From Sphingobacterium sp. SGR-19 (GTDB lineage Bacteria > Bacteroidota > Bacteroidia > Sphingobacteriales > Sphingobacteriaceae), in assembly GCF_011043555.1 (NCBI RefSeq), contig NZ_JAAKGS010000008.1, forward strand, positions 62,001-126,000: 64,000 nt of DNA, written 5' to 3'. Numbering within the stretch: the stretch's first letter is position 1; every line of letters starts with the position of its first letter. The notes below the pieces were generated by a model. It had not been told where the DNA came from and searched no databases. It saw only the letters and a program-made list of their open reading frames with translations. Shown here one piece after another: positions 26,393 through 36,107 of the stretch. Position numbers and translations under genes: made by a program.

Positions 26393-28690
26393 ATGAAACA
26401 ACATTCTTTTTTCCTGTTCATTCTATTCTGGACGGCGAGTCTTCCGAAAATCTTTGCACAATCCCCCGACCCTGTAGATTACGTAAACCCATTGGTAGGT
26501 ACCTTATCTAAATATGAACTTTCAACAGGGAATACCTATCCCGCTATCGCCCGCCCCTGGGGCATGAACTTTTGGACACCGCAGACCGGAAATATGGGCG
26601 ATGGATGGATATATACCTATACGGCAGATAAAATTAAAGGATTTAAACAGACACACCAGCCGAGTCCGTGGAATAACGATTACGGACAATTTTCGTTGAT
26701 GCCTATAACGGGGCAACCGGTGTTTGATCAGGATGCACGAGCGAGTTGGTTTTCACATAAGGCCGAAATTGCAAAGCCATATTATTATAGTGTATTTCTG
26801 GCGGATCACGATATCACGACGGAATTTAGCCCATCGCAACGGGCCGTCGTGTTCAACTTTACGTTTCCGAAGACCGATAGTGCCTATGTCGTCATCGATG
26901 CTTTTGATAAGGGTTCTTTCATCAAAGTTATACCAGAAGAAAATAAGATTATTGGATATAATACCCGCAATAGCGGCGGAACACCGGAGAATTTTAAGAA
27001 TTACTTTATCATTGAGTTTGATCGGCCCATGGACAGCCATTTTGTCGTGAATAATGGAAATATAAATTCGGATGGCTTGGAAGTAACGGCAGATCATGCA
27101 GGTGCAATTATCGGCTTCAAAGGATTAAAAAAAGGACAACAGATAACCGCCCGCGTAGCCTCTTCGTTTATTAGTTTTGAACAAGCATCGTTGAACTTAA
27201 ATGAGGTGCGCGAGAAATCCTTGGAAGAGGTTGCTAACGAAGGTCGCCAGCAATGGAATGAAGTGCTTGGGCGTATCCGTATTAAAGATCAGGATATCGA
27301 TCGCCTCCGCACGTTTTACTCCTGCTTGTATCGCTCTACACTTTTTCCGCGAGATCTTTCGGAAATAGACGCCGAAGGAAACCGCGTGCATTATAGCCCT
27401 TATAACGGTGAGGTATTGCCGGGTGAGATGTTTACCGATACTGGATTTTGGGATACGTTTCGAAGCCTTTTTCCATTGTTGAATCTGCTTTATCCTTCCA
27501 TGAACGATCGTATGCAAGAGGGGCTAGTAAATGCTTATAAAGAAAGTGGTTTTCTGCCAGAATGGGCATCTCCCGGACATCGTGCTTCCATGATCGGGAA
27601 TAATTCCGCTTCTGTCGTGGCAGATGCTTATCTCACCGGTAGAAAAGGTTATGATCCCATGGTGCTATGGGAAGCGGTGCAATGGGGCGCAAATAATGTG
27701 CATCCAAAGAACACGTCGACCGGACGGTATGGACATGAACTTTATAACAAATTAGGCTATATACCCGCTGATGCCGGGATTTCGCAGAACGCTGCCCGGA
27801 CATTAGAATATGCTTACAATGATTGGTGTATATATCAGTTTGGTAAGGCTTTGGGACGACCGGATGCAGAAACCAGTATATACGCCAAGAGAGCCCTTAA
27901 TTACAAAAATCTCTATGATCCTTCAACCAAGCTTATGCGTGGAAAAAATAAAAACGGCTCCTTTATCGCGAATTTTGATCCTAGCGCTTGGTCGGACGAG
28001 TTTACGGAGGGCAATTCATGGCATTGGAGCTTTTGTGTATTTCATGATCCACAAGGATTGGTCGACTTAATGGGGGGCAATGCGGCTTTTACAGGCATGT
28101 TAGATACCGTCTTTTTGGTACCTAGTCTGGAGGGGATGAAAAGCCGCGGGATGATCCATGAAATGCGGGAGATGCAGATTATGAATATGGGACAATATGC
28201 GCATGGTAATCAGCCTATACAACATATGCCTTATCTTTACAACTATTCCGGAGCGCCGTGGAAGGCCCAGTATTGGGTACGGGAGATTATGGATAAGCTT
28301 TACTCCGCAGCTCCCGATGGCTATTGTGGCGACGAGGACAATGGGCAGACTTCCGCTTGGTACGTGTTTTCTGCGATGGGTTTCTATCCGGTAGCACCAG
28401 GGTCTGGCGAATATGTGCTGGGATCTCCGCTGTTCGACGAGGTGACCTTGCAGCTGGAAAATGAGAAAAAAATCGTTATTTCGGCGAGTAACCAATCGAA
28501 AGAAAACGTATACGTCGATCAGCTGCGTGTAAACGGCAAAAATTATACACACAATTTTTTGCGTATAGCCGACTTATATAAAGGTGCTAAGCTGAATTTC
28601 CGTATGTCTGCACAGCCTAATCTGTCCAGAGGCACAGCAAGTGAAAATAAGCCGTATTCGTTTTCTGATGAATTACGGGAGAAGAAGTAA
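26393..28690 (+). CDS. GH92 alpha-mannosidase
   Basis: GH92 enzymes are calcium-dependent inverting exo-alpha-mannosidases (mostly alpha-1,2, some alpha-1,3/1,6) that trim side chains of mannans and N-glycans. The 765-residue protein has a signal peptide (ending IFAQ), the family opening DPVDYVNPLVGT and GNTYPAIARPWGMNFWTPQTG. It has the (alpha/alpha)6 barrel with FTDTGFWDTFRSLFPLL and LPEWASPGHRASMIGNNSASVVADAY, and the catalytic block DGYCGDEDNGQTSAWYVFSAMGFYPVAPGSGEY. No lipobox was seen, so it is likely periplasmic. It is 120 nt after the previous gene, and together with GH76 identifies alpha-mannan as the likely target. Confidence 0.93.
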   Translation: MKQHSFFLFILFWTASLPKIFAQSPDPVDYVNPLVGTLSKYELSTGNTYPAIARPWGMNFWTPQTGNMGDGWIYTYTADKIKGFKQTHQPSPWNNDYGQFSLMPITGQPVFDQDARASWFSHKAEIAKPYYYSVFLADHDITTEFSPSQRAVVFNFTFPKTDSAYVVIDAFDKGSFIKVIPEENKIIGYNTRNSGGTPENFKNYFIIEFDRPMDSHFVVNNGNINSDGLEVTADHAGAIIGFKGLKKGQQITARVASSFISFEQASLNLNEVREKSLEEVANEGRQQWNEVLGRIRIKDQDIDRLRTFYSCLYRSTLFPRDLSEIDAEGNRVHYSPYNGEVLPGEMFTDTGFWDTFRSLFPLLNLLYPSMNDRMQEGLVNAYKESGFLPEWASPGHRASMIGNNSASVVADAYLTGRKGYDPMVLWEAVQWGANNVHPKNTSTGRYGHELYNKLGYIPADAGISQNAARTLEYAYNDWCIYQFGKALGRPDAETSIYAKRALNYKNLYDPSTKLMRGKNKNGSFIANFDPSAWSDEFTEGNSWHWSFCVFHDPQGLVDLMGGNAAFTGMLDTVFLVPSLEGMKSRGMIHEMREMQIMNMGQYAHGNQPIQHMPYLYNYSGAPWKAQYWVREIMDKLYSAAPDGYCGDEDNGQTSAWYVFSAMGFYPVAPGSGEYVLGSPLFDEVTLQLENEKKIVISASNQSKENVYVDQLRVNGKNYTHNFLRIADLYKGAKLNFRMSAQPNLSRGTASENKPYSFSDELREKK

Positions 28691-28714
28691 AATTGTAAAT
28701 TATACTATAACAAT

Positions 28715-31180
28715 ATGGTAAGAGTTCAAAATTTTATAAGAAACGGAAGTTACGTCGCCACAGGGTTATTCGTCTTTATTTTATGCATACTGACGTCCTA
28801 TGGACAGGTTAATCAAGTTCGAAAAGCACCGGCCTATCCCTTGATTACACATAATCCGAATTTCAGTATTTGGTCGACTAGCGATATCTTGACAGATAAG
28901 GTCACCGAGCATTGGACCGGCGTTGCGCATGGATTAACCGGTTATCTTGAAGTGGATGGTGTCACATACCGCTTTATGGGTAAGGACGCTCCCCGTTACC
29001 AAACGATAATACCGCACGCTACCGAGGAGGGTAAACCTCGAGTAAAATATATAGAGAAAGCTCAAAATGGCGGATGGAGTGCATTGGACTTTGAAGACTC
29101 GAATTGGAAGGAAGGCGCGTTGCCAATCTCAGATAATAAAGCTGTATCGGGGACTTTTTGGGAATCAGATAATATCTGGGTGAGACGGGAATTCTCTCTT
29201 GGAAAAAGAGATGAAAACGAACCGTTATTCTTGAAATTACATCATGATGATAATGTTGAAGTATATTTAAATGGTGTTCTTGTGTTTGAGAGGGATGGTT
29301 GGAATAATCGTTTCGAATATTTCGATATTTCGTCTAAAGCGAAAGGAGTTTTACGCGAGGGTAAAAATGTGCTCGCGATTCACTTAAAAAATACGGCAGG
29401 CGGTCGTTTCTTAGATTTTGATTTGGTAAACAGCGTGGCAGCCGATAAGGCAGATGTAGTCGTTGCGAAGCAGACTTCGGTAGATGTGCATGCTACTCAA
29501 ACAATGTATAGGTTTGATTGTGACGGCGTCGAACTGCAGGTTACCTTCACTTCACCAGTGTTAATGGATGATCTTGATCTTCTTGCGCGACCTGTCTCCT
29601 ATATCTCCTACGAAGTGCAGGCGAAGGATGGAAAAAAACATGACGTTAAAATACATCAGGAAGTATCGTCAGATATAGCGGTTTATATGGCTGATCAACA
29701 GGAAGTAAAAGGACAGGCCTATAAAGACGGAACGCTCTCTATATTGAAAGTGGGTACGGTTGAGCAACCCATATTACAAAAGGGAGCCGATGATATGCGT
29801 ATAGATTGGGGACACTTGTATGTAGCTGTACCCACAGACAGAAATGTCAAACAGTTTATATCTGGCTATGACGCCCCCTATCAAGGAAAATCTTTGACAC
29901 TGCATACCGAAATTTCGTTAGGTCAGGTAGGTGCTACTCCTGCGAATCGTTTTTTGACCATCGGATACGATGAAGTATATGCCATTCAATATTTTCATAC
30001 GGATTTACGTCCCTGGTGGAACAAAAATGGCGATCGTTCTTTCGAGACACAACTGCATGCTGCGGTAAGGGACTATGAAAAATTGATACAGCAGTGCACG
30101 GTTTTTGACAGCACATTGAGACGCCAGGTAGTACAGGCAGGTGGGGAAAAATATGCGTATCTTTGCGTTTTGGCCTATCGACAAAGTATTGCAGCGCATA
30201 CGTTGGTTGAAAGTCCGACCGGAGAAGTACTATGGCTTTCGAAAGAAAATAATAGTGGAGGCTTTATTAATACGGTGGATGTGACCTATCCCTCATCACC
30301 ATTATATTTAATATATAACCCTGTTTTACTACAGGGGATGCTAAATGGTATTTTCTATTTCAGTGAAAGTGGAAAATATCCACACCCCTGGGCGGCGCAT
30401 GATTTGGGAACCTATCCTTTTGCGAATGGACAGACGTATGGTGAGCCGATGCCGGTAGAAGAGTCTGGGAATATGTTGATTATGACAGCAGCAATAGCTC
30501 GTGCACAAGGAAATGCAAAGTATGCAGAAAAACATTGGAAGGTTTTGAGTCAATGGGCTGACTATTTGGTGGAGGAAGGTTTGGATCCGAAAGCACAACT
30601 TTGTACGGATGATTTTGCAGGCCATCTTGCGCGTAATGCTAATCTTTCTGTTAAGGCGATTATGGGAATCGCCAGTTATGCCCGATTGGCTGATATGTTA
30701 GGAAAGAAGGATGTTGCCGATCGTTACCGGAAGATCGCCGAGGAGATGGTGCCCAAATGGATGGATTTGGCAGATGCGGGTGATCACTACGCGCTAACAT
30801 TCGATGATCCGAATACATGGAGTCAGAAATATAATCTGATTTGGGATAAAGTTTTGGATTTCGGCTTGTTCCCTAAAGAAGTGGTTGATAAGGAAATTGC
30901 TTATTACATACCGCGTATGAAGCGGTTTGGTTTGCCTTTGGATAGCCGGAAAAATTATACCAAAAATGATTGGATCGTATGGACGGCAACCCTCGCGAAG
31001 AATAAAGATACGTTTGAAAAATTTATCGATCCATTATTTCGCCATGCCCTAGAGGCGCCCACACGCGTTCCGCTGAATGACTTTTATGACGCGACAACGG
31101 GAGTCCGCGAGAACTTTAAGGCGCGCAGTGTCGTTGGCGGCTTTTACATGAAACTGCTAGCTGAAAAATGGGATAAATGA
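28715..31180 (+). CDS. DUF4964/DUF5127/DUF4965/DUF1793-type protein with an inserted jelly-roll domain
   Basis: An 821-residue exported protein (signal to about 31). The start APAYPLITHNPNFSIWSTSDILTDKVTEHWTG and the C-terminal (alpha/alpha) part match the family annotated as glutaminase-like: the latter includes DLGTYPFANGQTYGEPMPVEESGNMLIMTAAIARAQG and a run near NLIWDKVLDFGLFP and IVWTATLAKN. Residues about 118-235 (GGWSALDFEDSNWKEGALP ... WVRREFSL ... VEVYLNGVLVFERDGW ... LAIHLKNTAGGRFLDFDLV) form a GH2-style sugar-binding jelly roll inserted in the N-terminal domain. Given the neighbours, an unknown glycoside hydrolase or glycan-binding role is more plausible than glutaminase. It starts 24 nt after GH92. 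Confidence 0.78.
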   Translation: MVRVQNFIRNGSYVATGLFVFILCILTSYGQVNQVRKAPAYPLITHNPNFSIWSTSDILTDKVTEHWTGVAHGLTGYLEVDGVTYRFMGKDAPRYQTIIPHATEEGKPRVKYIEKAQNGGWSALDFEDSNWKEGALPISDNKAVSGTFWESDNIWVRREFSLGKRDENEPLFLKLHHDDNVEVYLNGVLVFERDGWNNRFEYFDISSKAKGVLREGKNVLAIHLKNTAGGRFLDFDLVNSVAADKADVVVAKQTSVDVHATQTMYRFDCDGVELQVTFTSPVLMDDLDLLARPVSYISYEVQAKDGKKHDVKIHQEVSSDIAVYMADQQEVKGQAYKDGTLSILKVGTVEQPILQKGADDMRIDWGHLYVAVPTDRNVKQFISGYDAPYQGKSLTLHTEISLGQVGATPANRFLTIGYDEVYAIQYFHTDLRPWWNKNGDRSFETQLHAAVRDYEKLIQQCTVFDSTLRRQVVQAGGEKYAYLCVLAYRQSIAAHTLVESPTGEVLWLSKENNSGGFINTVDVTYPSSPLYLIYNPVLLQGMLNGIFYFSESGKYPHPWAAHDLGTYPFANGQTYGEPMPVEESGNMLIMTAAIARAQGNAKYAEKHWKVLSQWADYLVEEGLDPKAQLCTDDFAGHLARNANLSVKAIMGIASYARLADMLGKKDVADRYRKIAEEMVPKWMDLADAGDHYALTFDDPNTWSQKYNLIWDKVLDFGLFPKEVVDKEIAYYIPRMKRFGLPLDSRKNYTKNDWIVWTATLAKNKDTFEKFIDPLFRHALEAPTRVPLNDFYDATTGVRENFKARSVVGGFYMKLLAEKWDK

Positions 31181-31196
31181 TTTTTTTGATTCACAT

Positions 31197-31228
31197 TGAG
31201 ACGATTTGATGCTATTTTGAATTAAAAG
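31197..31228 (+). promoter_or_regulatory. Candidate AraC-type operator upstream of the GH2 gene
   Basis: TGAGACGATTT at 31197 is followed exactly 21 nt later by a weaker half-site, TGAATTAAAAG at 31218. The first half-site is identical over 11 bases to one at 40088 in the histidine kinase/galM gap. It lies about 70 nt before the GH2 ATG, in the 117-nt gap after the DUF4965-type gene. Confidence 0.45.
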
Positions 31229-31297
31229 GTCAAGGTTTTGTTTTCTTTATATTGCATTTTTGGAATATAAACCGGAAAAATCAAAATAGAAACAATA

Positions 31298-33142
31298 ATG
31301 AAGCGATTTTTTGCATTAGCATGTTTAGTCACGACGAGTTGGTTCGCTGCACAAGCGCAGGATTGGAAACCAGCAGGAGACAAAATTTTAACCACTTGGG
31401 GGGAACAGCTGGATCCAGCGAATCCGCATCCAGAATATCCAAGACCACAGTTGGAACGCAAAGACAATTGGAAAAGTTTAAATGGATTATGGAAGTATAC
31501 CGTTGTAGACAAATCCGTTTCCGAAAAGCCAACGTCATGGGAAGGGGATATATTAGTGCCCTTTGCAATTGAATCTGCCTTGTCGGGGGTGGGAAAAGAA
31601 GTCGGAAAAGACAAAGCCTTGTGGTACAGCCGAACGATATCCGTACCCAAGACTTTTCGGAAAGGGCGTGCCTTGTTACATTTTGGTGCGGTAGACTGGC
31701 AATGTGATGTATATGTAAATGGACAACATATCGGTCAACACGAAGGAGGTTTCGATCCCTTCTCATTTGACATCACAGACGCGTTAAAAAAAGGTGCGGA
31801 TCAAGAAATTGTGGTACGCGTATGGGATCCAACAAGCGAAGGACCGCAGCCCCGTGGAAAACAGATCAATAATCCACATGGTATATGGTATACACCGGTA
31901 ACGGGGATATGGCAAACTGTCTGGTTGGAAAATGTACCAGAAAGTTATATAGTAAACACAAAACATACTCCTGATGTAGACCAATCGTTACTACATTTTT
32001 CAGCTGAGGTAGTGGGAGCAAAAGCGGGAGATGAGTTGCTTGTTGAAATTTATGATGGTGCACAGAAAATCGGTGAACAGCAACTAGCCGCAAACCAAGA
32101 ATCGGCTTTATCCGTGAAGAATCTGACCTTGTGGAGTCCTACAAATCCGAAGCTTTATGACCTGCAAATCAAATTGCTACGTGGTAAAAAAGTAGTGGAT
32201 CAGGTGAAAAGCTATTTCGCTATGCGCAAAATAAGCATGAAGCAGGGGAGCGATGGTATTCAACGCATGTACTTAAACGATGAGTTTGTGTTCCATTATG
32301 GACCCTTAGATCAAGGTTGGTGGCCAGATGGTCTACATACACCCCCAACTGACGAGGCATTGAAATTCGATGTTGTTAAAACCAAAGAGATGGGCTTTAA
32401 TATGATCCGTAAGCATATTAAAGTGGAGCCTGCCCGTTGGTATCGTCATTGTGATAGCCTCGGTATTTTGGTGTGGCAAGATATGCCGAGTGGTGATCTC
32501 GGTGGAAATATCTGGGATATGCAGCCCGGTAAAATTTCCAATGGTATTCATGACAAGAATCGGACACCTGAATCCGAAGCGATCTATAAAAAAGAATGGA
32601 AGGCGATTATGGATGCATTGCATAACTTTCCGAGTATTGTGATTTGGGTTCCTTTTAACGAAGCTTGGGGACAGTTCAAAACGAAAGAAATGACGGAATG
32701 GACAATGAACTATGATCCATCACGATTAGTGAATAGTGCCAGCGGAGGGAATTTTGCCTTTATTGGACATATATTGGATATTCATAACTATCCAGGTGCT
32801 GCCATGCCCGATCCGAATCTCTTTGGCGACAAATTTATACTGGCGTTGGGCGAGTTTGGAGGCTTAGGATTACCGGTAGAAGGCCATACGTGGCAAGAGA
32901 AGGATAATTGGGGTTATCAATCATTCAAAAATAAAGAAGAGCTTAAACAGCGTTATCAGGAATTAGTGAATGACCTCAATGCGCTGATCAAACGGGGACT
33001 CTCTGCAGCTGTTTATACCCAGACGACAGATGTTGAGGTCGAAACGAATGGTCTAATGACTTACGATCGGAAGGTAATCAAGATTCCAGAGGCCGTGCTA
33101 AAGGAAATGCACAATAAGTTATATCAACATGTCATCCGATAA
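31298..33142 (+). CDS. Glycoside hydrolase family 2 protein
   Basis: A 614-residue exported GH2 enzyme (signal to about 20, AQAQ). Its domain order is sugar-binding jelly roll (about 50-215: LWYSRTISVPKTFRKGRALLHFGAVDWQCDVYVNG), immunoglobulin-like domain (about 220-310) and TIM barrel. Acid/base is E455 in VIWVPFNEAWGQF and the nucleophile is E519 in FILALGEFGG. GH2 covers beta-galactosidase, beta-mannosidase and beta-glucuronidase activities; MIRKHIKVEPARWYRHCDSLGILVWQDMPSG is common to the short beta-galactosidase/mannosidase-like group, so specificity is open. A 21-bp direct-repeat operator candidate lies upstream, so this gene may have its own promoter inside PUL1. Confidence 0.88.
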   Translation: MKRFFALACLVTTSWFAAQAQDWKPAGDKILTTWGEQLDPANPHPEYPRPQLERKDNWKSLNGLWKYTVVDKSVSEKPTSWEGDILVPFAIESALSGVGKEVGKDKALWYSRTISVPKTFRKGRALLHFGAVDWQCDVYVNGQHIGQHEGGFDPFSFDITDALKKGADQEIVVRVWDPTSEGPQPRGKQINNPHGIWYTPVTGIWQTVWLENVPESYIVNTKHTPDVDQSLLHFSAEVVGAKAGDELLVEIYDGAQKIGEQQLAANQESALSVKNLTLWSPTNPKLYDLQIKLLRGKKVVDQVKSYFAMRKISMKQGSDGIQRMYLNDEFVFHYGPLDQGWWPDGLHTPPTDEALKFDVVKTKEMGFNMIRKHIKVEPARWYRHCDSLGILVWQDMPSGDLGGNIWDMQPGKISNGIHDKNRTPESEAIYKKEWKAIMDALHNFPSIVIWVPFNEAWGQFKTKEMTEWTMNYDPSRLVNSASGGNFAFIGHILDIHNYPGAAMPDPNLFGDKFILALGEFGGLGLPVEGHTWQEKDNWGYQSFKNKEELKQRYQELVNDLNALIKRGLSAAVYTQTTDVEVETNGLMTYDRKVIKIPEAVLKEMHNKLYQHVIR

Positions 33143-33162
33143 TAAAGAGTTAGCGTAACGCT

Positions 33163-34551
33163 ATGATGAATGTCATTATCAAAAGTATCTGCTTAATAGG
33201 GCTGTTAGCGCAAACCCTAGTTTCATGGAGTCAGGAACGTCCGCATATCATTGTTATCTTGACCGACGACATGGGATTTGGAGATATCGGCGCATTTGGG
33301 GGGGAGCTTGTTCCGACCCCCCGCCTTGACCGGTTTGCGTCAGAAGGTACACGGTTCACTCAATACTACAGCGCGTCGCCTATTTGCAGTCCGTCCCGAG
33401 CGAGCATGCTCACCGGCATGTTTCCGGCAGAATGGAATTTTACTACCTTTCTAAACAACAGACGGAGTAATGAACTGGCTGAGCAGGCGAACTATCTCCA
33501 TGTGCAAGCCCCCTCTATCGCCAAAATTCTGAAAAGCGCGGGGTATAAAACGGGACATTTTGGGAAATGGCATATGGGAGGCGGAAGGGATATAAAAAAC
33601 GCACCGAAATTTAACAAATATGGTTTTGATGAGCACGCCAGCACCTATGAAAGTCCAGAGCCGGATCCGGTATTGACGGCTACCGACTGGATATGGTCTG
33701 ATGTGGATAGCGTAAAGCGTTGGGACAGGACGGCTTACTTCGTAGATAAGACACTTGACTTTTTGAGACGACATCAGGATTCCCCCTGTTTTGTAAACTT
33801 GTGGCCCGACGATATGCATGATCCTTGGGTACCGGAGGAGAACCAGCGGCAGTCGGGGCAGTTTCCGATGAATCCCAAGGAAGAGGCGGCGTTCAAGCTG
33901 GTGTTGGCCGAGTTTGATAAACAGATGGGCAGGCTCTTCGACGGCCTGCGCGAGCTCGGTATTGCAGAAAACACCGTGGTGATCTTCACCAGTGACAACG
34001 GTGCATTGCCGAGTTTCAAAGGTAGTCGAAACGGAGGGCTTCGCGGCACGAAGCTTTCGCTGTACGAGGGCGGTATACGAATGCCATTTATCGTACGTTG
34101 GCCGGGTCAGGTGCCTGCCGGTGCAACGGACAGTGTTTCTGTATTAAATTCGACAGATTTGGTACCGACACTTGCTAACATCGCAACCGCCGAACTACCG
34201 GCCAATTACAAAGGTGATGGCGAAGATCGGAAGTCCGTTTGGTTAGGAATACCAGCGCTACGCACGAAAGATATGTATTGGGAATACGGTAGAAATGATT
34301 ATGCGTTTAATTTCCCAAGAGGTAGAGATCGGAGCCCCAATCTGGCTATTCGGTCTGGAAAATGGAAGTTGCTCATGGATTACCGCAAGAATAACCCCGA
34401 ATTGTATAATATGGAGATGGACCGCTATGAAACGAAGAATATAGCCGAAGCTCATCCCGATATCGTCAAGGAGTTGCAGACGAAACTTACTACTTGGCGT
34501 AGCTACTTGCCGGAATTGACGGACGGTCGTGCAAATCCGCCGGTCGATTGA
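33163..34551 (+). CDS. Sulfatase, S1 (Cys-type)
   Basis: A 462-residue exported type I sulfatase (signal peptide ending VSWSQ). C75 in ASPICSPSRASMLTG is the C-x-P-S-R cysteine that is converted to formylglycine. Metal ligands include D35-D36 (ILTDDMGFGD) and the later IFTSDNGALPS block (the D-N pair); GHFGKWHMGGG is the conserved substrate/sulfate loop. It would remove sulfate esters from a glycan in the periplasm or at the surface. No formylglycine-generating enzyme is in this window, so it must be encoded elsewhere. It starts 20 nt after GH2. Confidence 0.93.
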   Translation: MMNVIIKSICLIGLLAQTLVSWSQERPHIIVILTDDMGFGDIGAFGGELVPTPRLDRFASEGTRFTQYYSASPICSPSRASMLTGMFPAEWNFTTFLNNRRSNELAEQANYLHVQAPSIAKILKSAGYKTGHFGKWHMGGGRDIKNAPKFNKYGFDEHASTYESPEPDPVLTATDWIWSDVDSVKRWDRTAYFVDKTLDFLRRHQDSPCFVNLWPDDMHDPWVPEENQRQSGQFPMNPKEEAAFKLVLAEFDKQMGRLFDGLRELGIAENTVVIFTSDNGALPSFKGSRNGGLRGTKLSLYEGGIRMPFIVRWPGQVPAGATDSVSVLNSTDLVPTLANIATAELPANYKGDGEDRKSVWLGIPALRTKDMYWEYGRNDYAFNFPRGRDRSPNLAIRSGKWKLLMDYRKNNPELYNMEMDRYETKNIAEAHPDIVKELQTKLTTWRSYLPELTDGRANPPVD

Positions 34552-34603
34552 GGTGTCCGGTGCGATTGAAAAAGTATAGCGGGGGCGAACATAATTAAAG
34601 CTT

Positions 34604-36094
34604 ATGAATCGGAGAACTTATCTTTTAATGGCCGTATCGATGGTCATGTCGCTGCTTCTGAATGCGCAGGACAAGAAGCCTAATATCTTGTTCATTCTTG
34701 TGGATGACTTACGCCCGGCAATAGGAGCGTACGGAGATTCTATCGCGATTACCCCGAACATCGACAAGCTGGCGGCACACGGATTTCGGTTTGAGCAGGC
34801 ATATTCCAACCAAGCCGTTTGTGCGCCCTCCAGGTTTAACCTACTGTTGGGGAGTAGGTCCACCTCGTCTGGGATTTACGGATTCGGACAAAATTTTCGC
34901 GACTATTATCCAGATGCCGTGACCTTGCCGCAATACTTTAAGCAGCACGGCTATCACACTGAATCCATGGGTAAGATCTTTCACATCGGTCATGGTACTT
35001 ATGCAGATGAACTGTCCTGGAGTGTACCACATCACAAAGAGTTGGTTATTGAGTATGTGGACCCGGCCAGTAAGGCATTGGGGTTCACGCGCGAAGAAGC
35101 GCTCTTTTCAAACCAGGACGCTCGCGGATTGCCTCGCGGGCTCGCCTGGGAGTCTCCCGATGTTGCCGACGAGGCCTATGCAGACGGGCGTGTCGCACAG
35201 CGGGCGGTTAATCGTCTTCGAGAATTAAAATCTCGATCGGATCAACCGTTTTTTTTGGCCGTAGGTTTCGCCCGGCCACATCTACCATTTTCTGTGCCTA
35301 AAAAGTACTGGGCGATGTATGATGAATCGAAACTACCATTACCTACACATCGTGTGCGACCTGAGGGGGCGCCTCCATATGCAGTGAAATACGGTGTGGA
35401 AATCGATCAGTATATTCCCATTCCGACCAATGTTACAGAAGATGCCTTTCCAGATAGCCTTAGCCGTAAATTGATACATGGCTATTATGCCGGTGTGAGT
35501 TATGTGGATACCCAGATCGGCAAGGTGCTGGAAGAGCTTAGCGTGCTTGGCCTCGATGAAAATACGATCGTCGTCCTCTGGGGCGACCACGGTTATATGC
35601 TTGGTGATATGGGCATGTGGACGAAGCACGTCAATTACGAGTTGGCGAATCGTATACCGTTGATTATATCCGCACCAAGCATAGTACAGCCTGGCAGACA
35701 TACCACGCAGCTGACGGAGACGGTCGATATCTATCCCACGTTGGTGGAACTGGCTGGATTGCCGGCACCACAGGTTTCACAGCCGTTCGACGGTTTAAGT
35801 ATGGTGCCTGTCCTCAAAGATCCAGAAATCCGTATTCGGGATCATGCCTATCATAGTTTTCCCAGAGGGGGAAGGCTAGGGCAAGCAATCCGTACCGACC
35901 GCTACCGGATGGTAAAATGGAAGAAAATAGGAGACATCCCGGAAACTGCAGAATATGAATTGTATGACTATCAACATGGGCTGGCAGAAATCAGGAATAT
36001 TGCCGAAGAACATCCGGATGTACTCAAAGAGCTTCAGGCCATTCTGGCACGACATCCAGAACCAAGACAGGGGCGCACTCCATCTTCCCATTAA
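34604..36094 (+). CDS. Sulfatase, S1 iduronate-2-sulfatase-like (Cys-type)
   Basis: A 496-residue exported sulfatase (signal to about 21, LNAQ). C73 in NQAVCAPSRFNLLLG is the formylglycine site; D34-D35 (ILVDDLRPAIGAYG) and VVLWGDHGYMLGDMGMWTKHVNYE supply metal and substrate residues. The opening and the LGDMGMWTKH block resemble the iduronate-2-sulfatase/S1_7 branch, but the branch does not fix the substrate. It is clearly different from the preceding sulfatase, so two positions or linkages may be sulfated. Its stop is 13 nt from the stop of the convergent response regulator gene; no terminator was seen between them. Confidence 0.92.
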   Translation: MNRRTYLLMAVSMVMSLLLNAQDKKPNILFILVDDLRPAIGAYGDSIAITPNIDKLAAHGFRFEQAYSNQAVCAPSRFNLLLGSRSTSSGIYGFGQNFRDYYPDAVTLPQYFKQHGYHTESMGKIFHIGHGTYADELSWSVPHHKELVIEYVDPASKALGFTREEALFSNQDARGLPRGLAWESPDVADEAYADGRVAQRAVNRLRELKSRSDQPFFLAVGFARPHLPFSVPKKYWAMYDESKLPLPTHRVRPEGAPPYAVKYGVEIDQYIPIPTNVTEDAFPDSLSRKLIHGYYAGVSYVDTQIGKVLEELSVLGLDENTIVVLWGDHGYMLGDMGMWTKHVNYELANRIPLIISAPSIVQPGRHTTQLTETVDIYPTLVELAGLPAPQVSQPFDGLSMVPVLKDPEIRIRDHAYHSFPRGGRLGQAIRTDRYRMVKWKKIGDIPETAEYELYDYQHGLAEIRNIAEEHPDVLKELQAILARHPEPRQGRTPSSH

Positions 36095-36107
36095 CGCTTA
36101 AACCATT

